DNA of 64,000 nt from DSXH01 sp037446915 (GTDB lineage: Bacteria; Bacteroidota; Ignavibacteria; Ignavibacteriales; Melioribacteraceae). Position 1 is the stretch's first letter, and every line of letters starts with the position of its first letter. Location: positions 1 through 64,000 of the forward strand of contig JBBIHP010000002.1 of assembly GCA_037446915.1 (NCBI GenBank), read 5' to 3'. The position numbers were made by a program, and so were the translations under genes. Below the pieces are notes generated by a model, which saw nothing but the letters and a program-made list of their open reading frames with translations, was not told the origin of the DNA and made no database searches. This document shows, one piece after another, positions 26,759 through 35,082 of the stretch.

Positions 26759-28090
26759 TTATTCCACTATCTTCAATTCTTTCATCTTCCGCCAGAGTGT
26801 TGTTCTGCCAATTCCAAGTTCTTTAGCAACATTGGTTTTATTCCACCTGTACTTTTCAAGTAAAACTATCAGATCGGTCTTTTCTTTGTTTGTAGATACA
26901 ATCGGAAAAGGAAATGATTTTTTTGAACCTTTTATGCTTTCTAAAATTGATGTCGGTAACTTGTGTTTTTCAATTATATTTTTATTTATTGTTCTAACAA
27001 AAGCAAACTCAATTGCGTTTTCTAATTCCCTGATATTACCGGGCCAATTATAATTTAATAATGAATCGAGTGCACCTTCTTCAATTTCTGTTATCTCTTT
27101 CTTATATACAAGAGAATATTTATGTAAGAAGTGATTTATTAATGGAACAATGTCTTCTTTTCTTTCTCTAAGCGGGGGAACATAAATCGGAATTACACTA
27201 AGTCGATAAAATAAATCTTCACGAAATGTTCCACTCTTTAATGCTTCCTTAATGTTAATGTTTGTTGCAGCAATAATTCTAACATCGGTATAGCGTGTTA
27301 TTGATTCTCCAATTCTTTCAAATGTTCCTTCTTGAAGAATTCTTAATAATTGAATCTGTGTATGTGGAGGCATCTCTGCAACTTCATCTAAAAAGATGGT
27401 TCCTTTATCAGCTAATTCGAATCTACCTGTCCTATCTTTTATAGCATCTGTAAATGCTCCTTTCACATGTCCGAATAATTCACTTGCTAATAAATTTTGC
27501 GGGAAAACTGAACAATTAAATTTGATAAAAAGTTGATCTTTTCTTTGACTCGATTTTTGAATAGCGTTAGCTATCAATTCTTTACCTGTTCCGGATTCTC
27601 CGGAAATTAAAACAGGTGCATCCGAATCCGATATTTCCTGAATTAGGTTGAAAATATTCTGCATCGGTTTACTATGACCAATCATTGAATGAAACTGAGT
27701 TCCTTTGTGAAGGATAATTCCGATTTCTTCGAATACACTTATATCTCTGAAGGAAATGATTCCGCCGGTAGGTTCATTGTTTTCGTTATATAAAACGGCC
27801 GCATTTAGCTTAATAGATTTATTCTCACCAGTACAATCTTTAATGCTCGATTCAAATTCATAAATGTTTTTTCGGGTTTGAAGTACAACCGATATTGGAC
27901 ATTCAGAAAAACAGTATTCCGATTGAAAAACATGCTTACAGAATTTACCAATCACTTCTTCTCTGTTGTATCCTGTAATTCTCTCAGCGGCTTTATTAAA
28001 GAAATTAATCTGGAAGTTTTTATCTACAGTAAAAACACCTTCTGCAATAGAATCTAATATGTGATCTTTAAGTTTTTCTTGAATGGACAT
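26759..28090 (-). CDS. Sigma-54-dependent activator with N-terminal PAS domain
   Basis: A 443-residue enhancer-binding protein. Residues 1-120 form a PAS sensor with a cysteine cluster (C51, C60, C64 in KFCKHVFQSEYCFSECP). Residues 135-370 are the AAA+ domain, with Walker A GESGTGK (164-170) and the sigma-54 contact loop GAFTDA (211-216). A Fis-type helix-turn-helix ends the protein (NVAKELGIGRTTLWRKMKEL). With no receiver domain, the PAS domain should sense directly; the cysteines could hold a metal or redox centre. It is encoded just upstream of the sigma-54-driven cytochrome and is its obvious regulator. Confidence 0.93.
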   Translation of the reverse strand: MSIQEKLKDHILDSIAEGVFTVDKNFQINFFNKAAERITGYNREEVIGKFCKHVFQSEYCFSECPISVVLQTRKNIYEFESSIKDCTGENKSIKLNAAVLYNENNEPTGGIISFRDISVFEEIGIILHKGTQFHSMIGHSKPMQNIFNLIQEISDSDAPVLISGESGTGKELIANAIQKSSQRKDQLFIKFNCSVFPQNLLASELFGHVKGAFTDAIKDRTGRFELADKGTIFLDEVAEMPPHTQIQLLRILQEGTFERIGESITRYTDVRIIAATNINIKEALKSGTFREDLFYRLSVIPIYVPPLRERKEDIVPLINHFLHKYSLVYKKEITEIEEGALDSLLNYNWPGNIRELENAIEFAFVRTINKNIIEKHKLPTSILESIKGSKKSFPFPIVSTNKEKTDLIVLLEKYRWNKTNVAKELGIGRTTLWRKMKELKIVE

Positions 28091-28131
28091 TGTGTTCCAC
28101 TGTTACAATTTGTTTCGTTAAAGTGAAAAAA

Positions 28132-28153
28132 AAAGCCGCACTTAAGCGGCTTT
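28132..28153 (-). terminator. Rho-independent terminator of the cytochrome operon
   Basis: On the minus strand AAAGCCGC and GCGGCTTT pair around a 6-base loop and run into a stretch of T (plus-strand A run 28126-28134). It lies 18 bases past the stop of the 9-heme cytochrome gene and separates it from the activator gene. Confidence 0.9.
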
Positions 28154-28171
28154 AATAATTATTGAAAAATA

Positions 28172-29188
28172 TTAATTTCCAAAAACATTAATCTGGCCAT
28201 TGATATGTTTAGTCTTATCAATAATCTTTCCTTGTGCATCTACAATTCCTTGATGGCATGTTGAGCATGATTTAAGTTCGGAGGACATATGACCGGTTGG
28301 AGGCAAACCATGGCAAGTTCCGCATGCAGCTTGCGATCCATCAACTTTTTTCCAATCCGGACTAAAATTTTTACCAACCATCTGGTCTTCTGTGTATGCA
28401 AACTGGTAAATCGAGTTTGCTTTAGAGAATTTGAAATTACCATGACAGTAAGTATTAGAACATTTGTTAGAAGTAAAACTGTATGAAGAATTTACTGAAC
28501 CTTTATTAGATAGCGTTCCAAAAACTACTTCTGCTTTTGATGTCCCATCGTTAACATGACCGGTTGTAAATAATCCGCCGGGCACTTTATGACATTCGTT
28601 ACATAATACTGCCGCACCGATTTTAGGATTGTATAAATGTTCCTGATGAGCACCGACAGCAGGATTGGTTGTTACAATCGATCTGTCTAATGCGCGAGGG
28701 GGAGCAATTTTGGTTGCGTTTCCGAAATCACCATGACATGTATTACATGCCTCGGGACCACCTGAACTCTTATGACATGAATTACAAGTTGGACTTACAA
28801 TTCCACCGGCATAATTAGAACCATGGCATTGAGCACATTGAGCCATATTCCATGAACGTGCTGAAATAAAGCTGCCATGAAATTGATTGGAATTAGGATT
28901 CATAATGTTAGCAGTATGGACAGTAATTCCCGGATGACAATTATTTGTAGAGCAACTAACCTTTGCAGTTCCACCACCATAATTTTGTGCATGGCACTCT
29001 TTGCAAGATTCCATCGATCCATCAACAAGTTTTCTACCGTGGAAATTACTCGAACTTTTTTTCATAAAATCTACACCATGAACACTAATACTTTCCGGTG
29101 GCGTAATCTCATCCTGAATCTCGCTGCAAGATGTAAATACAAATCCCAGCATTAAAACTATTATCAGGTAAATTTTTGTATATCTCAT
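28172..29188 (-). CDS. Nine-heme cytochrome c lipoprotein (CxxCH/CX4CH type)
   Basis: A 338-residue lipoprotein with signal MRYTKIYLIIVLMLGFVFTSC. Seven CXXCH sites (CKECH, CAQCH, CNSCH, CNTCH, CNECH, CGTCH, CSTCH) and two CX4CH sites (CSTNNCH, CSNTYCH) are present. The alternating long and short heme motifs with YxGG-type spacers recall the outer-surface cytochrome family of Geobacter (OmcB-like CxxxxCH/CxxCH proteins). It is last in a minus-strand run with a 14-heme protein, a barrel and a tetraheme protein. It is probably the outer-face cytochrome of that set. Confidence 0.88.
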   Translation of the reverse strand: MRYTKIYLIIVLMLGFVFTSCSEIQDEITPPESISVHGVDFMKKSSSNFHGRKLVDGSMESCKECHAQNYGGGTAKVSCSTNNCHPGITVHTANIMNPNSNQFHGSFISARSWNMAQCAQCHGSNYAGGIVSPTCNSCHKSSGGPEACNTCHGDFGNATKIAPPRALDRSIVTTNPAVGAHQEHLYNPKIGAAVLCNECHKVPGGLFTTGHVNDGTSKAEVVFGTLSNKGSVNSSYSFTSNKCSNTYCHGNFKFSKANSIYQFAYTEDQMVGKNFSPDWKKVDGSQAACGTCHGLPPTGHMSSELKSCSTCHQGIVDAQGKIIDKTKHINGQINVFGN

Positions 29189-29208
29189 AGTTTTTCCAAG
29201 AATTTAAA

Positions 29209-30417
29209 TTAATTATGACAATAACCGCAGAAACCAATTCCTTTTTTACCGGTCGGCCTCGCATTTGCATCTGTATGGCACGAGTAACAAACAGAGCCTA
29301 AATCATTATGCCAGTCTCCATCACTGGAAGATTTCATAAATCCGCGTATATGTGTTTTTGGATTTGTCCCCTTAATTCCATCGTTATCAACATGGCACAA
29401 AATACAATTTGCATCGGCACCCTGAACATCATGGCATCCGGAGCATCTTTCAATATCTCTTCTTGCTAAAGTTGCATGCTGCCCGCCTCCGGTTCCGACA
29501 CCAATTGTAACAAAATTAGGCGCTCTATGTGAAGCTGGCACCATTCCTCCCAATGCATAATCTCCACCGGAAGATGTATGACATTCTGCGCAGAATGTTT
29601 CTGTCTGATGGCATGTCTGGCAGTTTGCTGATTTGCCTTTAGCATCAATACCGTGAGTAAAACGGTAGTTCAAATCGTGCACACGTGTTAACTGCTGTTG
29701 TTTTGTATTATCGACAAATTTGTGAGGAGAGAATGGTGTATAAAAATCCCGGGCTTTGTTAGTTTCGGTTATCATAGTTGTAGAAACGTGACATGATTCG
29801 CAGAAAGTATTGTCGTGGCACATTTCACAATTATTATTCATAGAAATTGCTTTGTGCTTATGGGACTTCAAGAATCCAACCTGTTGATGATCTACCGGGA
29901 TTAAATTAACTGTTGAGATGTGACAGGTTTCGCAATTGTTAGTTGCAACTGTTCTATCGTTATGGCATGAATAGCAATTTACCATCGGCGGATTAACTGA
30001 CCTGGATTCGAAACTGTAAGCAACATCACCCAAACCTTTATGGCACGATTCACATTCCATTTTTTGATCGGATGTATGAAGCTTGTGATTAAAGAGCAAT
30101 TCCGATTTTTTAATTAACAATGGCTCTTGCACATCTTCGTAATGACAATAATTACATTGATCGGTGTCTTCAACATCATGACAGGTTGCACAAACGGATT
30201 TCTCAGGAAGTAATCTATCATTAAGAGACATGCTTTCCATTACTCCGGTATGACAGGATGCACAATCTGTTGCTTCTTTATGAACAGCATGCGAAAATTT
30301 GATCACATCTTTATTGGTCTTTTTAGGTTCATCGCTTTTATTAATATCAATTGCTGCAATTGTAAGAAACAATATTATTATTAGCGATAATGAACCATAA
30401 AGTAATTTTATTTTCAT
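29209..30417 (-). CDS. Fourteen-heme periplasmic cytochrome c
   Basis: A 402-residue protein with 14 CXXCH motifs and an N-terminal hydrophobic segment (KIKLLYGSLSLIIILFLTIAA) that lacks a lipobox, so it is either cleaved by signal peptidase I or stays anchored in the inner membrane. The FSHAVHKEATDCASCH and FNHKLHTSDQKMECESCH segments are cytochrome c3/c7-type heme pairs with distal histidines. It follows the porin-like gene by 6 bases. A periplasmic wire feeding the barrel is the simplest role. Confidence 0.88.
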   Translation of the reverse strand: MKIKLLYGSLSLIIILFLTIAAIDINKSDEPKKTNKDVIKFSHAVHKEATDCASCHTGVMESMSLNDRLLPEKSVCATCHDVEDTDQCNYCHYEDVQEPLLIKKSELLFNHKLHTSDQKMECESCHKGLGDVAYSFESRSVNPPMVNCYSCHNDRTVATNNCETCHISTVNLIPVDHQQVGFLKSHKHKAISMNNNCEMCHDNTFCESCHVSTTMITETNKARDFYTPFSPHKFVDNTKQQQLTRVHDLNYRFTHGIDAKGKSANCQTCHQTETFCAECHTSSGGDYALGGMVPASHRAPNFVTIGVGTGGGQHATLARRDIERCSGCHDVQGADANCILCHVDNDGIKGTNPKTHIRGFMKSSSDGDWHNDLGSVCYSCHTDANARPTGKKGIGFCGYCHN

Positions 30418-30423
30418 ATTATT

Positions 30424-31692
30424 CTAAAAGTTAGTATTGAACAGGTGATTTACTTTAAACAAAACACGGAAATCATTCTTATAAATTTTGTTGTTGAAGT
30501 ATTGTCCTTGAAGATCGAATGACCAAGTGCGCCACGGCCGGACATTTATTCCGCCCAGGAATGAAATGATTTTATTCGATTCGGAATCTTTAGATAATTT
30601 GTAAGTTGTATAAGAAATTCCAGCAGAAGGTGTCAAGAATCCTTCTAAAAATGTTCTTGCTGTATAGAGTGAAACACCGTCAAGTTCACCTGCATAGCCA
30701 AGATTTTTTCTGTAGCTTATACTTCCGTATTCAGTTGTTGCGCCAACAGTAATTCTGGAAGAGTTTTCGTCCTTATACTTAACATAACCGTACTTGCCGA
30801 AAAATGTAGCAACTTTCGGAATTCGAAAATCGAATCCGCCTTCAATTTCCTGGGAGTTACCGAAATTGAAAACTGAAAAAATAGAATTATATCTTATCTG
30901 GGGCTCGCGGTAATTGTAATATCCGTTCAAACCAATGTTGTCGGTTAATTGAAATCTACCATCAACCTCTATTCTTGAAGTCGTTTTAATATTCAAATCG
31001 TATTCATATCTCGAACTGACTTCAAATATTTCAGGTAATTCAAACCATATATCACCGGAAACATATTTATACTGGTTCGATTTAGATTGGATTAAAACAG
31101 TTACAGGATCAAGATCGGAATTTAACCGCAACGAATTATAATCTTCCTGTTTGTAATTCTTGTCAATATAACTCACTCCAAATTTAATAAAGTCGAATGG
31201 ATTGGCTTCGAATCTTCCACCCATTACGTAATTATTAGCCCAATCATCAGTAAGTTCTAACTTTTGATAAGCTGGAACATTTCCGCCATAAAAACCTGAT
31301 AATGAAATCCCGCTATAATTAATCTTCAGGTTTACGCCATCAAAAAGTCCGCCGGCAACCGGTGTAAAAAGTGGTTGACGCCCAAGTTTAAGAGTTACGG
31401 CACCCAAAATATCACGTCCTTCTAAATACAAATTGTAAAAGCGGAACCTTAAATCCTGATCTAAGGATTTACCAAGATTTGCTTCCATACCGGTTCTGGT
31501 TCTCAAGGAAAAATTACCGATATTAAAATTCAGGTTAAGTGATTGGAATGTTCTAATGAATGTTTCGGAGGATGAGTTATTATCGAATCTTTCAAATGTG
31601 TATAACGAGGAAGAAAATCTGCCGTTGAGATTTTGAGAGTAGGTAATCAACGGCAGAAAAAGAATGATAAAACAAAAAATATTTTTTTTCAT
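30424..31692 (-). CDS. Outer-membrane beta-barrel, porin-like component of a cytochrome conduit
   Basis: A 422-residue exported protein whose signal peptide MKKNIFCFIILFLPLITYSQ is followed entirely by alternating amphipathic strands (for example FSLRTRTGMEANLG and RFRFYNLYLEGRDI) and a terminal strand ending HLFNTNF. It contains no heme motif. ATG 31692 has AGGAAT in front and gives a clean signal peptide; the frame upstream belongs to the previous gene. Sequence similarity to MtrB/PioB or OmbB cannot be judged by eye. The claim that it is the pore rests on position between heme proteins. Confidence 0.75.
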   Translation of the reverse strand: MKKNIFCFIILFLPLITYSQNLNGRFSSSLYTFERFDNNSSSETFIRTFQSLNLNFNIGNFSLRTRTGMEANLGKSLDQDLRFRFYNLYLEGRDILGAVTLKLGRQPLFTPVAGGLFDGVNLKINYSGISLSGFYGGNVPAYQKLELTDDWANNYVMGGRFEANPFDFIKFGVSYIDKNYKQEDYNSLRLNSDLDPVTVLIQSKSNQYKYVSGDIWFELPEIFEVSSRYEYDLNIKTTSRIEVDGRFQLTDNIGLNGYYNYREPQIRYNSIFSVFNFGNSQEIEGGFDFRIPKVATFFGKYGYVKYKDENSSRITVGATTEYGSISYRKNLGYAGELDGVSLYTARTFLEGFLTPSAGISYTTYKLSKDSESNKIISFLGGINVRPWRTWSFDLQGQYFNNKIYKNDFRVLFKVNHLFNTNF

Positions 31693-31709
31693 TTTATTCC
31701 TATAACAAT

Positions 31710-32267
31710 TTATCCTTTCGGAACTGGATGAGTAATCTTTGCCCACATTTTATCAAAATTGAATTCTTTATAAGTTGGGCTTTCTGGATTATGGCACTTA
31801 ACGCAATCGGCTTTAATTTCTGCATTGTTCTTCCATACTACCAAACCATTTTTTATTGATTCTTCTTTGCTCTTCATAATTTTCAAAGTCTTGTAAGCAG
31901 ATCCAGCTCCATGACAAGTTTCGCATTGAACACCATCTTCAATTTTGAATTTAGCACCGATTAATTTTTTATCTGCAACATCATATCCTGATGCATGGCA
32001 TTTTAAACATCCCGGTGAATCAACGGCTTTCTTACTGTATTTAGCCATAGCTATTTTATCTGCTTCGGGTGTTTGAAGTGTTTTGTATGCATTAGCATGA
32101 GCACTTTCTTGCCAAATTTTTAATTGCAATCCCTGTTTTTCTGTTTTATGACAGGTTCCACAAACTTGTGTTCCCTCATAACCAAAAGGTTGTGCAGAAA
32201 TTTCTGTGGGAACAATGTAAGTAATTGCTATTACTATAAATAAAATTATTGATACACGACGAATCAT
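31710..32267 (-). CDS. Tetraheme cytochrome c554-like protein
   Basis: A 185-residue periplasmic protein with a cleavable signal ending near EISAQ and four heme sites: CGTCH, CLKCH, CETCH and CVKCH. The segments YEGTQVCGTCH, WQESAHANAYKTL and GVQCETCHGAG, and the C-terminal CVKCHNPESPTYKEFNF, are characteristic of the c554 family. That family shuttles electrons in ammonia oxidisers and, more widely, in dissimilatory respiration. It leads the porin, 14-heme and 9-heme genes, with a 98-base upstream space that probably holds the operon promoter. Confidence 0.9.
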   Translation of the reverse strand: MIRRVSIILFIVIAITYIVPTEISAQPFGYEGTQVCGTCHKTEKQGLQLKIWQESAHANAYKTLQTPEADKIAMAKYSKKAVDSPGCLKCHASGYDVADKKLIGAKFKIEDGVQCETCHGAGSAYKTLKIMKSKEESIKNGLVVWKNNAEIKADCVKCHNPESPTYKEFNFDKMWAKITHPVPKG

Positions 32268-32364
32268 AATTTTTCTCCTGAAGTTAATTTGTTATTATAA
32301 AGAGCTTATAAATCTTTTTGAAAAATAGTGGAATTAGAATTAAGAGGCAATAATGTCCTATTAT

Positions 32365-34806
32365 TTATTTCTTCTCACTATTTTCATTTTGATCTTCTTC
32401 AATTACCGGATTAAGCTTTTTATCCAGCCAATCCCGCAATTCAGGATCATTTTCCAATTCTCTATCAATGATTTGAACCGGTACTAAGCCATTTTCTTCT
32501 AATGCTTTAGCAAATAGAATTGTAGAATGACTAACCTTTTTAATATCTCTCTTACCGGCTAAATACTCTTTCCATTCTAAAACAACTCTTCTGAAATGTT
32601 TCTCATGGTGGTGTCTGTATGTGTCGAGCGTCATTTTACCGTCTATCCATGTTAAACTCATCGGATATTCTCTTGGATGGAAAATAACAAAGAACCAGTG
32701 CCAAACCACAATGGCAAGTGTTGCCAAAATAGCCTCGTAAAAATGAATTAGTTCACTAACTTTAATTAACCAGGTCGGAGCCCAGTTACCAACTATCGTT
32801 GGGAACCATAAAATAAATCCTGTAACTCCCATAATTATAGTTCCCCAGATTAAAGCCCAGTATTCAGCTTTTTCTGTATAATCATATTTGTCATAAATTG
32901 GTTTTCTCTTTTTAAGCCTTAGATAGTAAAGGATCGAATCGCGTGCATCGGTAACATCACTAAACCTTGGAATTAAATTGTAAAGAACATCTCTTCCGCG
33001 CGGTGTAAAAATTAAATACCAAAGATGATACAAACCTGTGACAATCATTATTACAGCAGCTCCGCGGTGTATATATTGTCTTACAATCTCGGACATACCG
33101 AAGGTTTGTAATAATTCGGCCCACCAGCTGCTGTGATATTTAAGAGCAAATCCTGTTATTGCAAGTGTTATAAAGGAGATTAAAAGTAGTAAGTGCTGAA
33201 TTACTTCGTTTTTTGTAAATCGGGGAATTGTAATTTCGCCTTGCATATTTCTACGTTTTCTTTTCACTTCATAAACATAAATGAGGATGTTATGAACTAT
33301 CATCGCACCAATTACTGAAACAATTAACCAGAAATATAATTCAGCTACAAAGTTTTCTATTCTTGCCGATGTTTCATTCATCGTTCTGTGAGAATAGCTT
33401 TGTGAAAATACCGGCGTTGCATCGGGGTGACATTTCTGACAAGTAGCAGTAACATTATTTTCACTTACAGATGATTCAGGATGTTCCTTTGGTAAAATTT
33501 TATGAACATTATGGCAATCAACACACATTGCAGATTTTTCACTTCCCTGCATAACAGCTAAACCATGATAACTATCCTGATATAATGTTGATTGTCCGCC
33601 CGGCTTACCAAACCGTTCTGCTATTCTTGGATTTTCATGACAAATAATACATGTCTGTTCTTGGATTTTTTTAGCTTCTATTCTTTGATTACCAGTTGTA
33701 ATTGCCTTAATTGAATGTTCACTATGGCAATCTCCGCAGACAGGAGCTTCTCTAAATCCCTTTTTAGCAAGTACCCAGTGAATAGATTTCTGATATTCTT
33801 CCGAAATTTCTTTATGACATTGTCCGCATAAATTGGGTGCGTTAAACGTAGAAATTTTACTACCCGGTTGAACCTTATTTTTTATGTTGTGAACGCCATG
33901 ACAATCGCTGCAGTTTGGGGCATCAGTTCTCCCTTTTAAGACAAGTTTTCCATGAATTGATTGTGAATATCTCATACCGGGATTTGGGAGAGCAATTTCA
34001 TATTTTTTAGTTAGTTCAGGGTTGTCGTGGCATCTACCGCAAGTAGTTGCAATATTTTTCGGATGAACCTTGCTTTCCTCTTCTTTTACTTTCTTTATAT
34101 CATGAGAGCCATGGCAATCCCAGCATTTGGCAGCTTCATCAATTCCTTCGCTTAATGCAATTCCGTGAATACTTTCTCTATGTTCTTTAGCAATATCGCC
34201 ATGGCATATGTAACAATCGGCCGATTGTGTTACCTTTAGATTTTTCGGATGATTTTTGAGGTTATTAGCAATAAAATTGTGGCAATCCGAACAGTCCAGA
34301 TTTTGGTGAACCGAAGATGGAAGAGTCAGCCGTGTATCAATTTTCTTATGGCAGCTAATGCAATTATTTTTATCAATTTTTGTAACCGAATGGTAATTTC
34401 CTAATAGCGTAGCAGAGGAATGGCATTTATTACAATATTGTTTCGCTTTTAATTTATTATCTGTAGGAGGTTTTTGAATTTCGTGATTGCCATGACACTT
34501 AACACAAGTTGGCGGGTTTTTTACTTTTAGCCGATGATGAATATCGGAATCAACAGATTTAACAAATTCATCATGACATGTTGCACAGCTAACTTTTTTT
34601 GCACCTTTTTCAATATGGTCTTCATTTACTACATCTTCATGACATCCCTGGCAATCAATAGCTTCAGCATGAACTGACATCTTAATTGAAGTTTCATGGC
34701 AATCTGCACAATTAAAATCCTGTCCATTTGTTCGATTGAACGCAATTAAAAGAAGACAAATAAAAATATACTTTGGAGCATGGTAGAAAAGGGATCTTGT
34801 ATTCAA
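32365..34806 (-). CDS. Sixteen-heme cytochrome c fused to a b-type membrane domain (CbcL-like layout)
   Basis: An 813-residue protein with a signal peptide, 16 CXXCH motifs over residues 30-475, then five predicted membrane spans (about 485-735) of the cytochrome b561/formate dehydrogenase gamma type. Histidines lie in several spans (VIQHLLLL, YIHRGAAVIM, LYHLWYL, ELIHFYEA, VVWHWFF) and could ligate b hemes. This order matches Geobacter CbcL, an inner-membrane quinol oxidase for low-potential extracellular respiration, which has fewer c hemes. The start is TTG 34804-34806 with GAGGT ahead. An upstream 276-base space holds no gene and no sigma-54 site that I can find. Confidence 0.88.
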   Translation of the reverse strand: MNTRSLFYHAPKYIFICLLLIAFNRTNGQDFNCADCHETSIKMSVHAEAIDCQGCHEDVVNEDHIEKGAKKVSCATCHDEFVKSVDSDIHHRLKVKNPPTCVKCHGNHEIQKPPTDNKLKAKQYCNKCHSSATLLGNYHSVTKIDKNNCISCHKKIDTRLTLPSSVHQNLDCSDCHNFIANNLKNHPKNLKVTQSADCYICHGDIAKEHRESIHGIALSEGIDEAAKCWDCHGSHDIKKVKEEESKVHPKNIATTCGRCHDNPELTKKYEIALPNPGMRYSQSIHGKLVLKGRTDAPNCSDCHGVHNIKNKVQPGSKISTFNAPNLCGQCHKEISEEYQKSIHWVLAKKGFREAPVCGDCHSEHSIKAITTGNQRIEAKKIQEQTCIICHENPRIAERFGKPGGQSTLYQDSYHGLAVMQGSEKSAMCVDCHNVHKILPKEHPESSVSENNVTATCQKCHPDATPVFSQSYSHRTMNETSARIENFVAELYFWLIVSVIGAMIVHNILIYVYEVKRKRRNMQGEITIPRFTKNEVIQHLLLLISFITLAITGFALKYHSSWWAELLQTFGMSEIVRQYIHRGAAVIMIVTGLYHLWYLIFTPRGRDVLYNLIPRFSDVTDARDSILYYLRLKKRKPIYDKYDYTEKAEYWALIWGTIIMGVTGFILWFPTIVGNWAPTWLIKVSELIHFYEAILATLAIVVWHWFFVIFHPREYPMSLTWIDGKMTLDTYRHHHEKHFRRVVLEWKEYLAGKRDIKKVSHSTILFAKALEENGLVPVQIIDRELENDPELRDWLDKKLNPVIEEDQNENSEKK

Positions 34807-35082
34807 ATGAACCTCTATTATTTTTTCAGATGTTTATTCTGTTTAATTTTCTGTCAAATATCATGCAAGTTATCTATATGACAGAGTACCTATTTTTTTA
34901 ATCTTATTTGAAACGCGACCGATATATGTATTTATATAAACTAAAGAAACCTCATTTTCTGGATAAATTTTTCTCAAAAACAAGATAATGGACTAATGCA
35001 TACTTTTAGCAAAATATTTAGATAATACCAATTTGTCAAATCAGACTGTTTCAGCCATTAAATAGACCCACTTAACTCGTAA
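34807..35082 (-). promoter_or_regulatory. 276-base intergenic region upstream of the 16-heme gene
   Basis: It holds no open frame. A CTGTTTCAG palindrome (35047-35055), which resembles the GAAACA half-site seen near the sigma-54 promoter, is the only notable word. I searched for GG-N10-GC spacing and found no sigma-54 element. It must contain the promoter for the cytochrome and possibly the end of the preceding operon transcript. Confidence 0.3.

Noticed and set aside
25193..30000. Several plus- and minus-strand open frames of 60-100 codons inside the cytochrome genes
   Set aside because: They overlap genes with clear heme motifs, have no ribosome sites or recognisable domains, and arise because repeated cysteine and histidine codons leave other frames open.
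34807..35082. A sigma-54 promoter for the 16-heme cytochrome
   Set aside because: TTGCA occurs on the minus strand, but no GG at the required 10-base spacing precedes the GC.
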